Positions 19,884 through 29,010 of a stretch of DNA of 64,000 nt are shown here, piece after piece; within the stretch, counting starts at the first letter, position 1; each line of letters starts with the position of its first letter. Source of the DNA: an uncultured Pelagibacteraceae bacterium (GTDB lineage: Bacteria > Pseudomonadota > Alphaproteobacteria > Pelagibacterales > Pelagibacteraceae); contig CACMJX010000001.1 of assembly GCA_902614055.1 (NCBI GenBank), positions 124,001 to 188,000 of the forward strand, read 5' to 3'. The translations under genes were made by a program, and so were the position numbers. Below the pieces are notes generated by a model. That model saw nothing but the letters and a program-made list of their open reading frames with translations, was not told where the DNA came from and ran no database searches.

Positions 19884-19922
19884 TTATCCTTTAATTTTTT
19901 TACAAATCATTTATATAAGGAC

Positions 19923-20987
19923 ATGGAAACTATTAATGAAGCTTTAACATTTGATGACGTTACTTTAGCTCCAAATTATTCAGAAATTCTACCTAGTGAA
20001 GTAAATACTTCGATTAACTTAACAGAAAGCCTTAAGTTAGAAATACCACTTTTATCTTCAGCAATGGATACTGTTACAGAATCATCCATGGGCATTGCTA
20101 TGGCAAAAGCTGGAGGATTAGGAATAATTCATAGAAATCTAAATATTGATGAACAAATTACTGAAATTAGAAAAGTTAAGTCAAAAAAAATATTAGTAGG
20201 GGCTGCAGTTGGAGCAAGTGAAAAAGAATTAAAGAGAGCTGAAAAAATATTAAAAGAGAATTTAGATTTAATAGTAATTGATACCGCACATGGTCATACC
20301 AAAAAAGTAGCAGATATAATTAAAAAAATTAAAAAATTACGACCTAAAAAAACTGCAATTTGTGCAGGAAATATAGCCACGGCAGAGGCTGCAAAATTTT
20401 TAGTTAGATTAGGTGTAGATATTATTAAAGTTGGGATAGGCCCAGGATCTATTTGCACAACAAGACTAGTAGCGGGTATAGGAGTCCCACAATTAAGTGC
20501 AATATTAAATGTTAAAAAGGGAATTGGAAAGAATAAAACAAAACTAATTGCTGATGGGGGAATAAAATTTTCTGGCGATATCGCAAAAGCATTAGCAGCT
20601 GGGGCAGATGCAGTTATGATAGGATCATTATTTGCAGGAACTAATGAAGCACCTGGAAAAAAAATAAAAAAAAACGGTAAATTATATAAATATTTTAGGG
20701 GAATGGGATCCATAGGTGCAATGAATAAAGGATCAGCAGATAGATATTTTCAATCAAAACAAAAGGATACATCAAAATATGTACCAGAAGGAGTAGAGGG
20801 ATATATTAAATATAAGGGTAACGTTGATAAAATAATCTATAACTTAGTTGGAGGCTTGAAATCTTCCATGGGCTATATGGGAGCTAGGAAAGTGATCGAT
20901 TTAAGAAAAAAACCACAGTTTGTAAAAATTACTAAAGCAGGTTTTTATGAAAGTATGGTACATAATATAGATGTAATAAAAAAATAA
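19923..20987 (+). CDS. guaB: IMP dehydrogenase lacking the CBS regulatory domains
   Basis: IMPDH oxidises IMP to XMP, the committing step of GMP synthesis. The 354-residue protein has LTFDDVTLAP at the N-terminus, the catalytic loop GPGSICTTRLV (Cys178), GSADRYFQ in the flap, and the C-terminal VPEGVEGYIKYKG. It is about 130 residues short because the paired CBS module usually inserted after GIIHRNL is absent: the chain passes from KVKSKK directly to ILVGAAVGAS. The flap and C-terminus are those of IMPDH, not GMP reductase. guaA follows two genes later. Confidence 0.93.
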   Translation: METINEALTFDDVTLAPNYSEILPSEVNTSINLTESLKLEIPLLSSAMDTVTESSMGIAMAKAGGLGIIHRNLNIDEQITEIRKVKSKKILVGAAVGASEKELKRAEKILKENLDLIVIDTAHGHTKKVADIIKKIKKLRPKKTAICAGNIATAEAAKFLVRLGVDIIKVGIGPGSICTTRLVAGIGVPQLSAILNVKKGIGKNKTKLIADGGIKFSGDIAKALAAGADAVMIGSLFAGTNEAPGKKIKKNGKLYKYFRGMGSIGAMNKGSADRYFQSKQKDTSKYVPEGVEGYIKYKGNVDKIIYNLVGGLKSSMGYMGARKVIDLRKKPQFVKITKAGFYESMVHNIDVIKK

Positions 20988-20989
20988 TT

Positions 20990-21418
20990 ATGAAACACCT
21001 AATTTTAATATTTATATTTTTTTTATTTAGTATTTTTGCTAAAGCAAATGAAAATAATTTTTTTAATGAAGCAAAAGACTTGTTTGACAAGAAAAAATAT
21101 GAAGACTCAAAATTTTTATTCCATAGAAATATTGTTTACAACCCAAAAGACTCGGAATCTTACCTCTATTTAGCTAAAATTTTTAAAATTGAAGATGATA
21201 AAAGACAAGAAGAAAAAAATATAAGAACTACTCTACTTTTAGATCCTAAGAACGAAGAAGCAATGTACCTTTTAATTGATATGGAGTTAGAAAGATCTAA
21301 CTTTTCAAAAGCAGATGAATTAAGTGAAGATTTTAAGAAAATTTGTGTAGATATGTGTGAAAAAATTGCTTCAATAGAAAGTCGATTAAAGGATTTTGAA
21401 AGAAAAGATGCGTCTTGA
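20990..21418 (+). CDS. exported TPR-repeat protein
   Basis: This 142-residue protein begins with a signal peptide ([19 protein letters not shown]). The rest consists of TPR-like helix pairs ([20 protein letters not shown], then [20 protein letters not shown], then [20 protein letters not shown]). It is lodged between guaB (2-bp gap) and guaA (11-bp overlap), but a periplasmic TPR protein has no obvious link to purine synthesis. Cys residues near the C-terminus (CVDMC) may form a disulfide. No specific function is recognised. Confidence 0.7.
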   Translation: MKHLILIFIFFLFSIFAKANENNFFNEAKDLFDKKKYEDSKFLFHRNIVYNPKDSESYLYLAKIFKIEDDKRQEEKNIRTTLLLDPKNEEAMYLLIDMELERSNFSKADELSEDFKKICVDMCEKIASIESRLKDFERKDAS

Positions 21419-22970
21419 GGATACTCTCAATAAGATACTTATTGTAGACTTTGGTTCTCAATTTACACAATTAATCGCAAGAAAAATAAGGGAACTGGGA
21501 GTTTATTGTGAAATTATAAGTCATAAAAAAATAGAAAAGTTCCAAAATTTTGAAAAAAATATCAAAGGTATTGTATTATCTGGCGGCCCATTGAATGTTT
21601 ATGAAAGCAAAAAAGTAAAGTTTAATAGTAAACTTCTTAAATTAGGGACTCCTGTACTAGGTATTTGTTTTGGACATCAAATAATTTCAAAAACAATGGG
21701 CGGAAGTGTAAGAAATTCAAAATATAGAGAATTTGGACTAGCAGAGGTAAAAGAAATTAAAAAAAGTAAGTTAACAAAAAATTTTTTTTCTAAAGGAAAA
21801 AATAATGTTTGGATGAGCCATGCAGATCAAGTAACAAAATTACCAAAAAACTTTAAAATAATTGCTCAAAGTAACAATTCTAAGATGTGCATAATTGAAA
21901 ATATAGAAAAAAAAATGTTTGGTATTCAATTTCACCCAGAGGTAAGTCATACAATTAAAGGAAAATTAATACTAAAAAATTTTTTATTTTCTATTTGTAA
22001 ATTTAAAAAAAATTGGTCACCAAAAGATCAGAAAACAAAGTTAATAAATGAAGTAAGAAATAGTGTAGGAAATTCTAAAGTTATTTGTGCTTTATCTGGT
22101 GGTGTAGATAGTAGTGTAGTTGCTAAATTATTATCAAATGCAATAGGAAAAAAATTAACATGCATCTTTGTTAATACTGGCTTACTTAGAAAAAATGAAG
22201 AAAAGCAAGTTGTAAATACATTCAAAAAGAAATTTAAGATTAATCTAATTTATGTGAATGCTGAAAATTTATTTTTATCAAAATTAAAAAATATATCTGA
22301 TCCAGAAAAAAAAAGAAAAATTATAGGAAATCTTTTTATTAAAATATTTGAAAAATATGCAAATAAAATTAAAAATGTAAAATTTTTAGCTCAAGGAACT
22401 TTGTATCCCGATTTAATTGAAAGTAAATCTGTGACTGGAAGTCAAACTTCAAAAATTAAATCACATCATAATGTAGGTGGTTTGCCAAAAAAAATGAAAC
22501 TTAAATTAGTAGAACCACTGAAATATCTTTTTAAAGATGAGGTTCGAAAATTAGGATCAGAACTAGGATTAAGTAATGAAATAATTTCTAGACATCCATT
22601 TCCAGGACCAGGTCTGGCAATAAGAATGCCTGGTATAATAACTAAAGAAAAAATAAACATTTTAAAAGAGGCTGATAATTATTTTATCAATTCTTTAAAA
22701 GAAAATAACCTATATAACAAGATTTGGCAGGCTTATGCTGCATTACTTCCTGTAAAAACAGTCGGTGTAATGGGAGATAATAGAACTTATGAGTTTCTTT
22801 GTCTTTTAAGGGCAATCACCTCAGAAGATGGAATGACAGCTGATTTCTTTCAATTTAATAAATCTTTCATGCAAACAGTATCTAATCAAATTGTAAATAA
22901 TATAAGAGGTATTAATAGAGTAGTTTATGATATTACTTCTAAGCCACCGAGTACTATTGAATTGGAATAA
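21408..22970 (+). CDS. guaA: GMP synthase (glutamine-hydrolysing)
   Basis: This 520-residue two-domain enzyme converts XMP to GMP. The N-terminal class I amidotransferase has GICFGHQ (catalytic Cys) and FHPEVSHT (His, Glu). The ATP-pyrophosphatase domain begins with the P-loop [11 protein letters not shown], followed by the XMP-binding region [11 protein letters not shown] and the dimerisation domain ending in [10 protein letters not shown]. The ATG at 21408 is preferred over a TTG 12 bases upstream because the protein then begins normally, just before [14 protein letters not shown]. It overlaps the TPR gene by 11 bases. Confidence 0.97.
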   Translation: MRLEDTLNKILIVDFGSQFTQLIARKIRELGVYCEIISHKKIEKFQNFEKNIKGIVLSGGPLNVYESKKVKFNSKLLKLGTPVLGICFGHQIISKTMGGSVRNSKYREFGLAEVKEIKKSKLTKNFFSKGKNNVWMSHADQVTKLPKNFKIIAQSNNSKMCIIENIEKKMFGIQFHPEVSHTIKGKLILKNFLFSICKFKKNWSPKDQKTKLINEVRNSVGNSKVICALSGGVDSSVVAKLLSNAIGKKLTCIFVNTGLLRKNEEKQVVNTFKKKFKINLIYVNAENLFLSKLKNISDPEKKRKIIGNLFIKIFEKYANKIKNVKFLAQGTLYPDLIESKSVTGSQTSKIKSHHNVGGLPKKMKLKLVEPLKYLFKDEVRKLGSELGLSNEIISRHPFPGPGLAIRMPGIITKEKINILKEADNYFINSLKENNLYNKIWQAYAALLPVKTVGVMGDNRTYEFLCLLRAITSEDGMTADFFQFNKSFMQTVSNQIVNNIRGINRVVYDITSKPPSTIELE

Positions 22971-22992
22971 TAAGACTATATAAGTAACCTTT

Positions 22993-23412
22993 ATGAAATA
23001 TTTACACACAATGATCAGAGTCTCAAACATAGACGAGTCATTAAGATTTTTCTGTGAAGGGTTAGGTCTTAAAGAAACAAGAAGAAAAGACAGTGAAAAG
23101 GGCAGGTATACTTTAGTATTTCTTGCTGCTCCAGATGATGAGAAAGCTGAAATTGAATTAACATATAATTGGGATGGAGATAGTTTGGGTGATGGTTCAA
23201 GAAACTTTGGACATTTGGCGTACAGAGTTGAAAATATATATGAGACTTGTCAAAGATTAAGAGACATGGGTTATACAATCAACAGACCACCAAGAGATGG
23301 TCATATGGCATTTGTTAGATCTCCAGATAAAATTTCTGTTGAAATACTTCAAGATGGCTACTTGGAACCAATAGAGCCATGGAAATCTATGGAAAATACA
23401 GGCACTTGGTAA
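22993..23412 (+). CDS. gloA: lactoylglutathione lyase (glyoxalase I)
   Basis: The 139-residue enzyme isomerises the methylglyoxal-glutathione adduct. Two VOC beta-alpha-beta modules and the metal ligands are visible: His5 (YLHTMIRV), Glu56 (EIELTYNW), His74 (FGHLAYRV) and Glu near 117 (ISVEILQDG). Its length is that of the E. coli type. The glutathione needed would be made by gshA/gshB elsewhere in this window. It sits 22 bases after guaA and 9 bases before panB. Confidence 0.95.
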   Translation: MKYLHTMIRVSNIDESLRFFCEGLGLKETRRKDSEKGRYTLVFLAAPDDEKAEIELTYNWDGDSLGDGSRNFGHLAYRVENIYETCQRLRDMGYTINRPPRDGHMAFVRSPDKISVEILQDGYLEPIEPWKSMENTGTW

Positions 23413-23421
23413 TAAATATTT

Positions 23422-24201
23422 ATGCCTTCGAAAATAAGTAGGCTTATATTAAAAAAAAAAAATAAGTCAAAAATAGTCTGCTTAACAGCCTACTCAAAAA
23501 ATATTGCTGAAGAAGTTGATAAATACACAGACCTTGTACTCGTTGGAGATTCCTTGGGTTCTGTTTTATATAATTTTGATACAACAAGAAAAGTAAATCT
23601 ATCTATGATGATTGAACATTCTAAAAGTGTAAGAAAAGGAGTAAAAAAAAGTTTAATGATTGTAGATATGCCATTTAATACTTATAAAAATAAATTGCAG
23701 GCGCTAAAAAATTGTAAAAAAATAATTAAAGAAACAAAATGTGATGGTGTCAAATTAGAAGGAGGTAGTAAGATCAAAGATATAATCAAACATTTAGTAA
23801 ATAATAAAATTCCAGTAATGGGTCACATAGGTATAACTCCACAATCTCAAAGAGGTAGATTTAGATATAAAGGTAAGACTGAAAAAGAAAAAAAAAATTT
23901 ATTAAAAGATTCAAAAATCTTAGAAGAGGCAGGTGTTTTTGCTATTGTACTAGAATGTATTGAGAAAAAACTTTCAAAAAAAATTACTGAGACGATTGAA
24001 ATTCCAACAATAGGAATTGGATCATCAAAGTTTTGTGATGGTCAGATTTTAGTTTTAGACGATTTATTAGGTTTGACTAATAGTAAAATAAAATTTGTTA
24101 AGAAATATGCTAATTTTAAAAGTAATATTAGAAATGCAGTTAAAAAATTTGGGTCAGATGTGAAAAGAGGTTCATATCCATCATTAAAGCATTCTTACTA
24201 A
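23422..24201 (+). CDS. panB: 3-methyl-2-oxobutanoate hydroxymethyltransferase
   Basis: PanB makes ketopantoate, the first step of pantothenate and CoA synthesis. The 259-residue protein shows VCLTAYS at 19-25, DLVLVGDSLG with the Mg-binding Asp, DMPFNTY, VKLEGG near 110, and PVMGHIGITPQS near 132, and TIGIGSSKFCDGQILV near 190. Length is typical. PanC, PanD and PanE are not in this window. Its 3' end overlaps the convergent TerC gene by 4 bases. Confidence 0.95.
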   Translation: MPSKISRLILKKKNKSKIVCLTAYSKNIAEEVDKYTDLVLVGDSLGSVLYNFDTTRKVNLSMMIEHSKSVRKGVKKSLMIVDMPFNTYKNKLQALKNCKKIIKETKCDGVKLEGGSKIKDIIKHLVNNKIPVMGHIGITPQSQRGRFRYKGKTEKEKKNLLKDSKILEEAGVFAIVLECIEKKLSKKITETIEIPTIGIGSSKFCDGQILVLDDLLGLTNSKIKFVKKYANFKSNIRNAVKKFGSDVKRGSYPSLKHSY

Positions 24202-24812
24202 AAATACTTTTTAAATTCCTCATTAATTTTTAAGATTTCTAAGTCAACAAGTCCACCAATAATAAGCTGTATTGCAAGTATAAGAATAACTGCTATTCCA
24301 ATATAGACGACCCATAAATGTTTCTGAATATAATTTGCTAAATAAGTGGCCATAGCACCTGTGAGGACTACAGATAAAATTAAACCAAAAATCATAAACC
24401 CAAAGTTACCCTTAGAAGCACCAACAACACCTATAACATTATCAAAACTAATTGTTATATCTGCGAAAAGCACTTTATACATACCCTTTGCAAATGAAGG
24501 TTCTAAGGATTTTTTTGTTGGTGATTTAATTTGTCTCTGAGCTTGTAAAAGATCTTTTCTAAGATCATTTACTATCCAAATTAGAAGCAAACCTCCAAGA
24601 ATTTTTATGAAGTAAAATTTGAATAAATAGGTTGCAAATACTGCGAATAAAACTTTAAAAATTAAAGCTCCGACCACTCCCCAAAATATGATTTTTTTTC
24701 TATTCTTTGGGACAAAATTAGCTGCAATTAGACCAATTATTATGGCGTTATCAGCTGCCAATATAATATCTATAAAGATAATTTGCAGTAAAATAAGGGC
24801 CTCTTCGATCAA
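24198..24812 (-). CDS. TerC family membrane protein
   Basis: The 204-residue integral membrane protein contains IIFIDIILAADNAIIIGL near 11-28, and ITISFDNVIGVVGA near 118, the acidic membrane motifs shared by TerC/Alx/YjbE proteins; six or seven hydrophobic helices are visible. Members are linked to tellurite resistance and, in some cases, manganese export, with pH control. No riboswitch of the yybP type was seen upstream. It diverges from dctP across a 114-base gap. Confidence 0.88.
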   Translation of the reverse strand: MIEEALILLQIIFIDIILAADNAIIIGLIAANFVPKNRKKIIFWGVVGALIFKVLFAVFATYLFKFYFIKILGGLLLIWIVNDLRKDLLQAQRQIKSPTKKSLEPSFAKGMYKVLFADITISFDNVIGVVGASKGNFGFMIFGLILSVVLTGAMATYLANYIQKHLWVVYIGIAVILILAIQLIIGGLVDLEILKINEEFKKYF

Positions 24813-24915
24813 GATAACAATATAATAGTAACAATTTCAAATTTTTCAATAAAACATGGGAAAATTTTTATTGATTTAATAAATAATACATAATGAGATG
24901 TATTTTTTAAAAATT

Positions 24916-24922
24916 AAGGAGG
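24916..24922 (+). promoter_or_regulatory. strong Shine-Dalgarno of dctP
   Basis: AAGGAGG lies 4 bases before the dctP ATG. It is the strongest ribosome-binding site noticed in the window and fits high expression of a periplasmic binding protein. Confidence 0.85.
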
Positions 24923-24926
24923 ATTA

Positions 24927-25898
24927 ATGAAAATTTTAAAAACTTTGTTTTCTATTTTATTTTCTGTCTTGTTAATAGCAAATGTAAATGCTTCTGAAAA
25001 GTGGGATATGGCTTTAGCTTATGGTGCGAGCAACTTTCACTCAGCAAATGCAGCAGAATTTGCTAAAAATGTTTCAGAGAAAAGTGGAGGAAAGCTTACA
25101 ATAGTTACACATCCTGGTGGATCATTATTTAAAGGTGGAGAAATCTTTAGAGCGGTAAGAACTGGTCAAGCACAGATGGGTGAAAGATTTATGTCAGCAT
25201 TGGGAAAAGTTGACCCTATTCTTGAAATTGACTCACAACCTTTTTTAGCAACTTCATATGACGATGCTATGAAACTTTATCAAGCTTCAAAGCCAGCAAT
25301 CATTGATAGTTTAAACCAAAAAGGATTAGTATTTTTATATGCTGTGCCATGGCCTGCACAAGGACTATATAGCAAAAATGAAATCAATAGTGTTTCAGAT
25401 CTAGAAGGTTTAAAATTTAGAGCTTATAATTCTGCAACAATTAGAATTGCAGAGCTTACAGGTATGGCTCCAACTAAAATTGAGGCGGCTGAAATCAGTC
25501 AAGCATTTTCAACTGGAGCAGTTGAAAGTATGATTACATCACCAACAACTGGTAAAAATAGCAAAATATGGGAGAACGGTGTTAAATATTTCTATGACAT
25601 CGCTGCTTGGTTCCCAAAAAATATGGTTGTTGCACATAGAGGATCTTGGAATAAACTAGATGCTGATACTCAAATGCTAATTAAAAGAGAAGCTGCTGCT
25701 GCAGAAGAAAAAGGTTGGATGCTTTCTAGAGTTGGAAATATAGAAGATAAAAAAGCTCTAGCCGCTGCAGGAATGGTAGTAGGCAAAGTAAATTCTGATT
25801 TAGAAAAACATTTCCAAAAAGTTGGAAAAAAAATGGCAAAAGAATGGAAGAAAAAAGCTGGCAAAACAGGTGCTAGCGTACTTGCCGCATACAAATAA
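24927..25898 (+). CDS. TRAP transporter solute-binding protein (DctP family)
   Basis: The 323-residue periplasmic protein starts with a signal peptide (about 22 residues, ending NVNAS). It has typical DctP features: SGGKLTIVTHPGGSLFKGGE near 53, VRTGQAQMG near 78, and GLKFRAYNSATIR near 167, where the Arg usually contacts a substrate carboxylate. It captures an organic acid, but the ligand cannot be read from sequence. It carries a strong ribosome-binding site and is followed by a terminator hairpin, suggesting it is made in excess over the permease subunits. Confidence 0.93.
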   Translation: MKILKTLFSILFSVLLIANVNASEKWDMALAYGASNFHSANAAEFAKNVSEKSGGKLTIVTHPGGSLFKGGEIFRAVRTGQAQMGERFMSALGKVDPILEIDSQPFLATSYDDAMKLYQASKPAIIDSLNQKGLVFLYAVPWPAQGLYSKNEINSVSDLEGLKFRAYNSATIRIAELTGMAPTKIEAAEISQAFSTGAVESMITSPTTGKNSKIWENGVKYFYDIAAWFPKNMVVAHRGSWNKLDADTQMLIKREAAAAEEKGWMLSRVGNIEDKKALAAAGMVVGKVNSDLEKHFQKVGKKMAKEWKKKAGKTGASVLAAYK

Positions 25899-25910
25899 AA
25901 AAAATATAAT

Positions 25911-25942
25911 AAAAAAGGCTGTTTAAAAAAACAGCCTTTTTT
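25911..25942 (+). terminator. hairpin terminator between dctP and dctQ
   Basis: A perfect 8-bp stem GGCTGTTT/AAACAGCC (25917-25924 with 25929-25936) is flanked by A6 and T6. The T-run ends directly at the ATG of dctQ. It may cause partial termination or stabilise the dctP mRNA. Confidence 0.9.
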
Positions 25943-26428
25943 ATGTTACAGAAATTAAATAAGTCATTAAATAATATTTATAATTATTCAGGATATATAG
26001 CTGCAGTTTTTTTAATTCTTATTGCAGTTTTTATATTAACCGGAATTGCATCTAGAATTTTTGGTTTTTACATAAGGGGGTTAGCTGAATACTCAGGGTA
26101 TTGTATGGCTGCCTCATCTTTTTTTGCTCTTTCATATACATTCATTAATGGGGGTCATATAAGAATCACATTATTTTTAGAAAAGTCTACAGGTTTTAAA
26201 AAAAAATTTTTAGAAGTTTGGAGCTTAGTCGTCACAACAATATTTGCAGGTTATATGTCATATTATTTTATCAAAATGTTAAAAATCTCATACGAGTTTG
26301 AGGAAAGAAGTGAAGGTGCTGATGAAATTTTAATATGGATACCTCAATGTAGCGTAGCTATTGGGGCAACACTTTTTTTTATATGTGCCTTTCATCTACT
26401 AATCTTAAAAATTTCTAATAATGATTGA
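25943..26428 (+). CDS. TRAP transporter small permease subunit (DctQ family)
   Basis: The 161-residue protein has four hydrophobic helices, with FFALSYTFINGGHIRITLF near 57 in the region conserved in DctQ. It acts with the large subunit in the inner membrane. Its ATG touches the T-run of the preceding terminator, so it has no Shine-Dalgarno; no other in-frame Met occurs until residue 53. It overlaps dctM by 8 bases. Confidence 0.9.
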   Translation: MLQKLNKSLNNIYNYSGYIAAVFLILIAVFILTGIASRIFGFYIRGLAEYSGYCMAASSFFALSYTFINGGHIRITLFLEKSTGFKKKFLEVWSLVVTTIFAGYMSYYFIKMLKISYEFEERSEGADEILIWIPQCSVAIGATLFFICAFHLLILKISNND

Positions 26429-27731
26429 AATTTTATTAGCTATTTTTTTTATTACAGTTTTACTACTTTTTTTAGGCTCTGGAATATGGGTAGCAATAAG
26501 TATGATTGGTGTTTCTTCTATTGGAATGATTTTATTTACTTCTCGACCAGTTGGAGATGCGATGGCCACAACAATTTGGGGTGCATCATCATCATGGACT
26601 CTGACTGCTTTACCTCTTTTTGTATGGATGGGAGAAATTTTATTTAGGACTAAATTATCTGAAAATTTATTTGAGGGACTGGCTCCTTGGTTACAGAAAC
26701 TTCCTGGAGGTTTAATACATGTCAATGTTGTTGGATGTGCATTGTTTGCAGCTATATCTGGATCCTCAGCTGCAACAGTCGCTACGGTTGGAAAAATGTC
26801 AATTCCAGAATTAAGAAAAAGAAAATATCCTGAAAAAATTTTACTTGGAAGTCTTGCGGGCTCTGGAACTTTAGGATTACTAATCCCTCCTTCAATTATT
26901 TTAATTATTTATGGAGTAACTGTTCAAGAGTCTATTGCTAAACTATTTATAGCTGGAATAATTCCTGGAATAATGATTGCTCTTATTTTTATGGGCTATG
27001 TAATCATTTGGTCTTTGTTAAATAAAAATAAAATGCCGTTAACTAAGGAAAATTATTCATTTTTAAATAAATTAATTAAATCAAAACAGTTAATACCTGT
27101 AATTTTATTAATCCTTGGTGTAATTGGCTCTATTTATACTGGAATTGCAACAGCAACTGAAGCAGCATCTCTGGGTGTTGTGGGTGCTTTAATACTTTCT
27201 TATTTTCAAAAAAGTCTGAACTTAAAAACTTTTAAAGAATCTTTACTTGGTGCAACAAAAACCTCGTGCATGATTGCATTCATATTAGCTGGAGCAACAT
27301 TTTTATCACTCGCTATGGGATTTACTGGTCTTCCTAGAAATCTAGCAATTTGGATACAAAATATGGAATTATCACCATATGTTTTAATTTTCGTATTAAT
27401 GATTTTTTATATAATTTTAGGGATGTTTCTTGATGGAATATCAGCAGTTGTACTTACAATGGCTATTATCGAACCTATGATAAGGCAGGCTGGTTTTGAT
27501 ATGATTTGGTTTGGTATATTTTTAGTTATAGTTGTTGAAATGGCTCAAATTACCCCTCCAGTTGGTTTTAATTTATTTGTTTTGCAAGGTATGGCTAACA
27601 AAGATATGGGCTACATCGCCAAGAGTGCATTTCCGTTATTCTTGTTGATGATATTTGCGGTAATCCTAATTGTTTTGTTTCCTCAAATAGCCTTATGGAT
27701 GCCTGAGCAAATGATTCAAAATATAAACTAA
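26421..27731 (+). CDS. TRAP transporter large permease subunit (DctM family)
   Basis: The 436-residue membrane protein has about twelve helices and clear DctM motifs: ALFAAISGSSAATVATVGK near 109, GSLAGSGTLGLLIPPSI near 142, ATATEAASLGVVGA near 240, and MAQITPPVGFNLFVLQGM near 373. It is the sodium-coupled transport core. The end overlaps a convergent TPR gene by 4 bases. 5-oxoprolinase genes follow on the next transcripts, which makes pyroglutamate a speculative substrate. Confidence 0.95.
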   Translation: MIEILLAIFFITVLLLFLGSGIWVAISMIGVSSIGMILFTSRPVGDAMATTIWGASSSWTLTALPLFVWMGEILFRTKLSENLFEGLAPWLQKLPGGLIHVNVVGCALFAAISGSSAATVATVGKMSIPELRKRKYPEKILLGSLAGSGTLGLLIPPSIILIIYGVTVQESIAKLFIAGIIPGIMIALIFMGYVIIWSLLNKNKMPLTKENYSFLNKLIKSKQLIPVILLILGVIGSIYTGIATATEAASLGVVGALILSYFQKSLNLKTFKESLLGATKTSCMIAFILAGATFLSLAMGFTGLPRNLAIWIQNMELSPYVLIFVLMIFYIILGMFLDGISAVVLTMAIIEPMIRQAGFDMIWFGIFLVIVVEMAQITPPVGFNLFVLQGMANKDMGYIAKSAFPLFLLMIFAVILIVLFPQIALWMPEQMIQNIN

Positions 27732-28207
27732 TATTTTGATTTTTTTGATCCTTCTATAATTTCTTTTAACTCTTGATACTCTTCACAATTACAACCTTTT
27801 AAAACTTCTAGTCTTTCTTTTGCCAAATCTATTCTGTTTGTAACGACATATAACTCACCTAAGTATTCATTTATTCCAACATGATTTGGTTCAACTTGTA
27901 AACCTAGTAAGTAATATTTCTCTCCTGCTTCAAAGTCCCCAAGTTTTCTAGTTGTAAAACCCAGGTAGTTTAGTGTATCAGCTTGTAAGGGCTTTTCTTT
28001 GTCGAGTTTTAATAAAATTTTTTGAGCTTTTTCGTATCTTTTTAATGCTTTATCCATTTTATTTTTGGATTCATATTTCTTAGCTGCTTCAATTATTTTT
28101 ACAGCATTTTTATAGCTCGGTTTTTTATCTGATGAACTTGTTCCAGCAGCAAAAGTTTCAACAGTCAAAAAAAAGAATATGAAAAGAGTAAATATTTTTT
28201 TAATCAT
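27728..28207 (-). CDS. exported TPR-repeat protein
   Basis: The 159-residue protein has a signal peptide (MIKKIFTLFIFFFLTVETFA). It contains three TPR-like pairs, among them YESKNKMDKALKRYEKAQKI, LNYLGFTTRKLGDFEAGEKY and INEYLGELYVVTNRIDLAKE. A CNC motif near 142 could bind metal or form a disulfide. It lies 2 bases downstream of pxpA on the same strand, so it is probably co-transcribed, but has no obvious role in oxoproline metabolism. Confidence 0.75.
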   Translation of the reverse strand: MIKKIFTLFIFFFLTVETFAAGTSSSDKKPSYKNAVKIIEAAKKYESKNKMDKALKRYEKAQKILLKLDKEKPLQADTLNYLGFTTRKLGDFEAGEKYYLLGLQVEPNHVGINEYLGELYVVTNRIDLAKERLEVLKGCNCEEYQELKEIIEGSKKSKY

Positions 28208-28209
28208 AA

Positions 28210-28983
28210 TTATATAAATTTTTTCATTTTATTTAGAGGCTTTAATTCTAAATTATTTTTTATCAAGTTTTCTCTTACTTGTTTTGCAGTAGAAAGAGAA
28301 CTTGCGTTATCTCCATGTATGCAAATTGAATCGATTTCACAAGGTATTTGTTTTCCACTGTGACAATTAAGGGTTTGGTTTTTTACCATGCTGAATACAT
28401 GTTCTTTAGCTCGCTCAGGGTCGGTTATTAGGGCATTATCCTTACTTCTTGATACAAGCGTTCCATCGTCCTCATAATTTCTATCTGCAAAAATTTCACA
28501 TGCAATTTTCATATTTAATTTTTTAGCTGCAATTTCCATTTTTGAACCTGTTGGTACTAAATAAATTATATCTTTATCAATACTATAAATAGTTTTTGCT
28601 AAAATTGTTGCCAGTTCAAGGTCCTCACAAGCCATATTATTCAAGGCTCCATGTGGTTTAATATGAGAAACCTTTTCATCTAATTTATTGGCAATATTTT
28701 GCAAAATTTCATATTGATCTATTACAAGCTTAGAAATCTCATCAGCACCAAGATTAATCCGTTTTCTTCCGAAGTTCTCTGGATCATTGAATGATGGATG
28801 CGCGCCAATACTTACATTATTTTGCTTTGAAATCTCTACAACTTCTCTCATAGTTTCCTCATCTCCAGCGTGGTACCCACAAGCCACATTTGCAGAGTTT
28901 ACTATTTTGAGTAAATCGGGATCATTTTCATTTGAATGATGCATTGATTTTTCACCTAAATCACAATTTAAATTAATTTCCAT
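28210..28983 (-). CDS. pxpA: 5-oxoprolinase subunit PxpA (LamB/YcsF family)
   Basis: PxpA, with PxpB and PxpC, hydrolyses 5-oxoproline (pyroglutamate) to glutamate using ATP. The family signature begins MEINLNCDLGE, so the internal ATG at 28983 is preferred to the ATG 24 bases upstream. ANVACGYHAGDEETM, VSIGAHPSFNDPENFGRK, and HIKPHGALNNMA follow in the expected order. It is transcribed away from pxpB/pxpC across a 27-base gap instead of being in the same operon. Confidence 0.93.
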   Translation of the reverse strand: MEINLNCDLGEKSMHHSNENDPDLLKIVNSANVACGYHAGDEETMREVVEISKQNNVSIGAHPSFNDPENFGRKRINLGADEISKLVIDQYEILQNIANKLDEKVSHIKPHGALNNMACEDLELATILAKTIYSIDKDIIYLVPTGSKMEIAAKKLNMKIACEIFADRNYEDDGTLVSRSKDNALITDPERAKEHVFSMVKNQTLNCHSGKQIPCEIDSICIHGDNASSLSTAKQVRENLIKNNLELKPLNKMKKFI

Positions 28984-29005
28984 ACTATAAAGCTTAAAGT
29001 ATAAC
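28982..29005. promoter_or_regulatory. compact divergent promoter region of pxpA / pxpBC (tentative)
   Basis: The gap between the two starts is only 27 bases and holds a near-palindrome (ATACT...AAGCTT...AGTAT). On the plus strand TATAAC at 29000-29005 ends 5 bases before the pxpB ATG; on the minus strand TATACT overlaps it. Such spacing would give a nearly leaderless pxpB mRNA. In such AT-rich DNA chance matches are easy. Confidence 0.35.
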
Positions 29006-29010
29006 ATGAC

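Noticed and set aside
19917-19922. AAGGAC before guaB as a Shine-Dalgarno
   Set aside because: It touches the ATG with no spacer, so it cannot serve in the normal way.
20294-20713. 139-codon open frame opposite guaB
   Set aside because: It is the reverse frame of a highly conserved enzyme with no independent features; an artefact of AT-rich codon use.
24813-24926. Riboswitch or specific promoter in the terC-dctP gap
   Set aside because: Only AT-rich sequence with no convincing -35/-10 pair or conserved riboswitch core was seen; only the dctP ribosome-binding site is supported.
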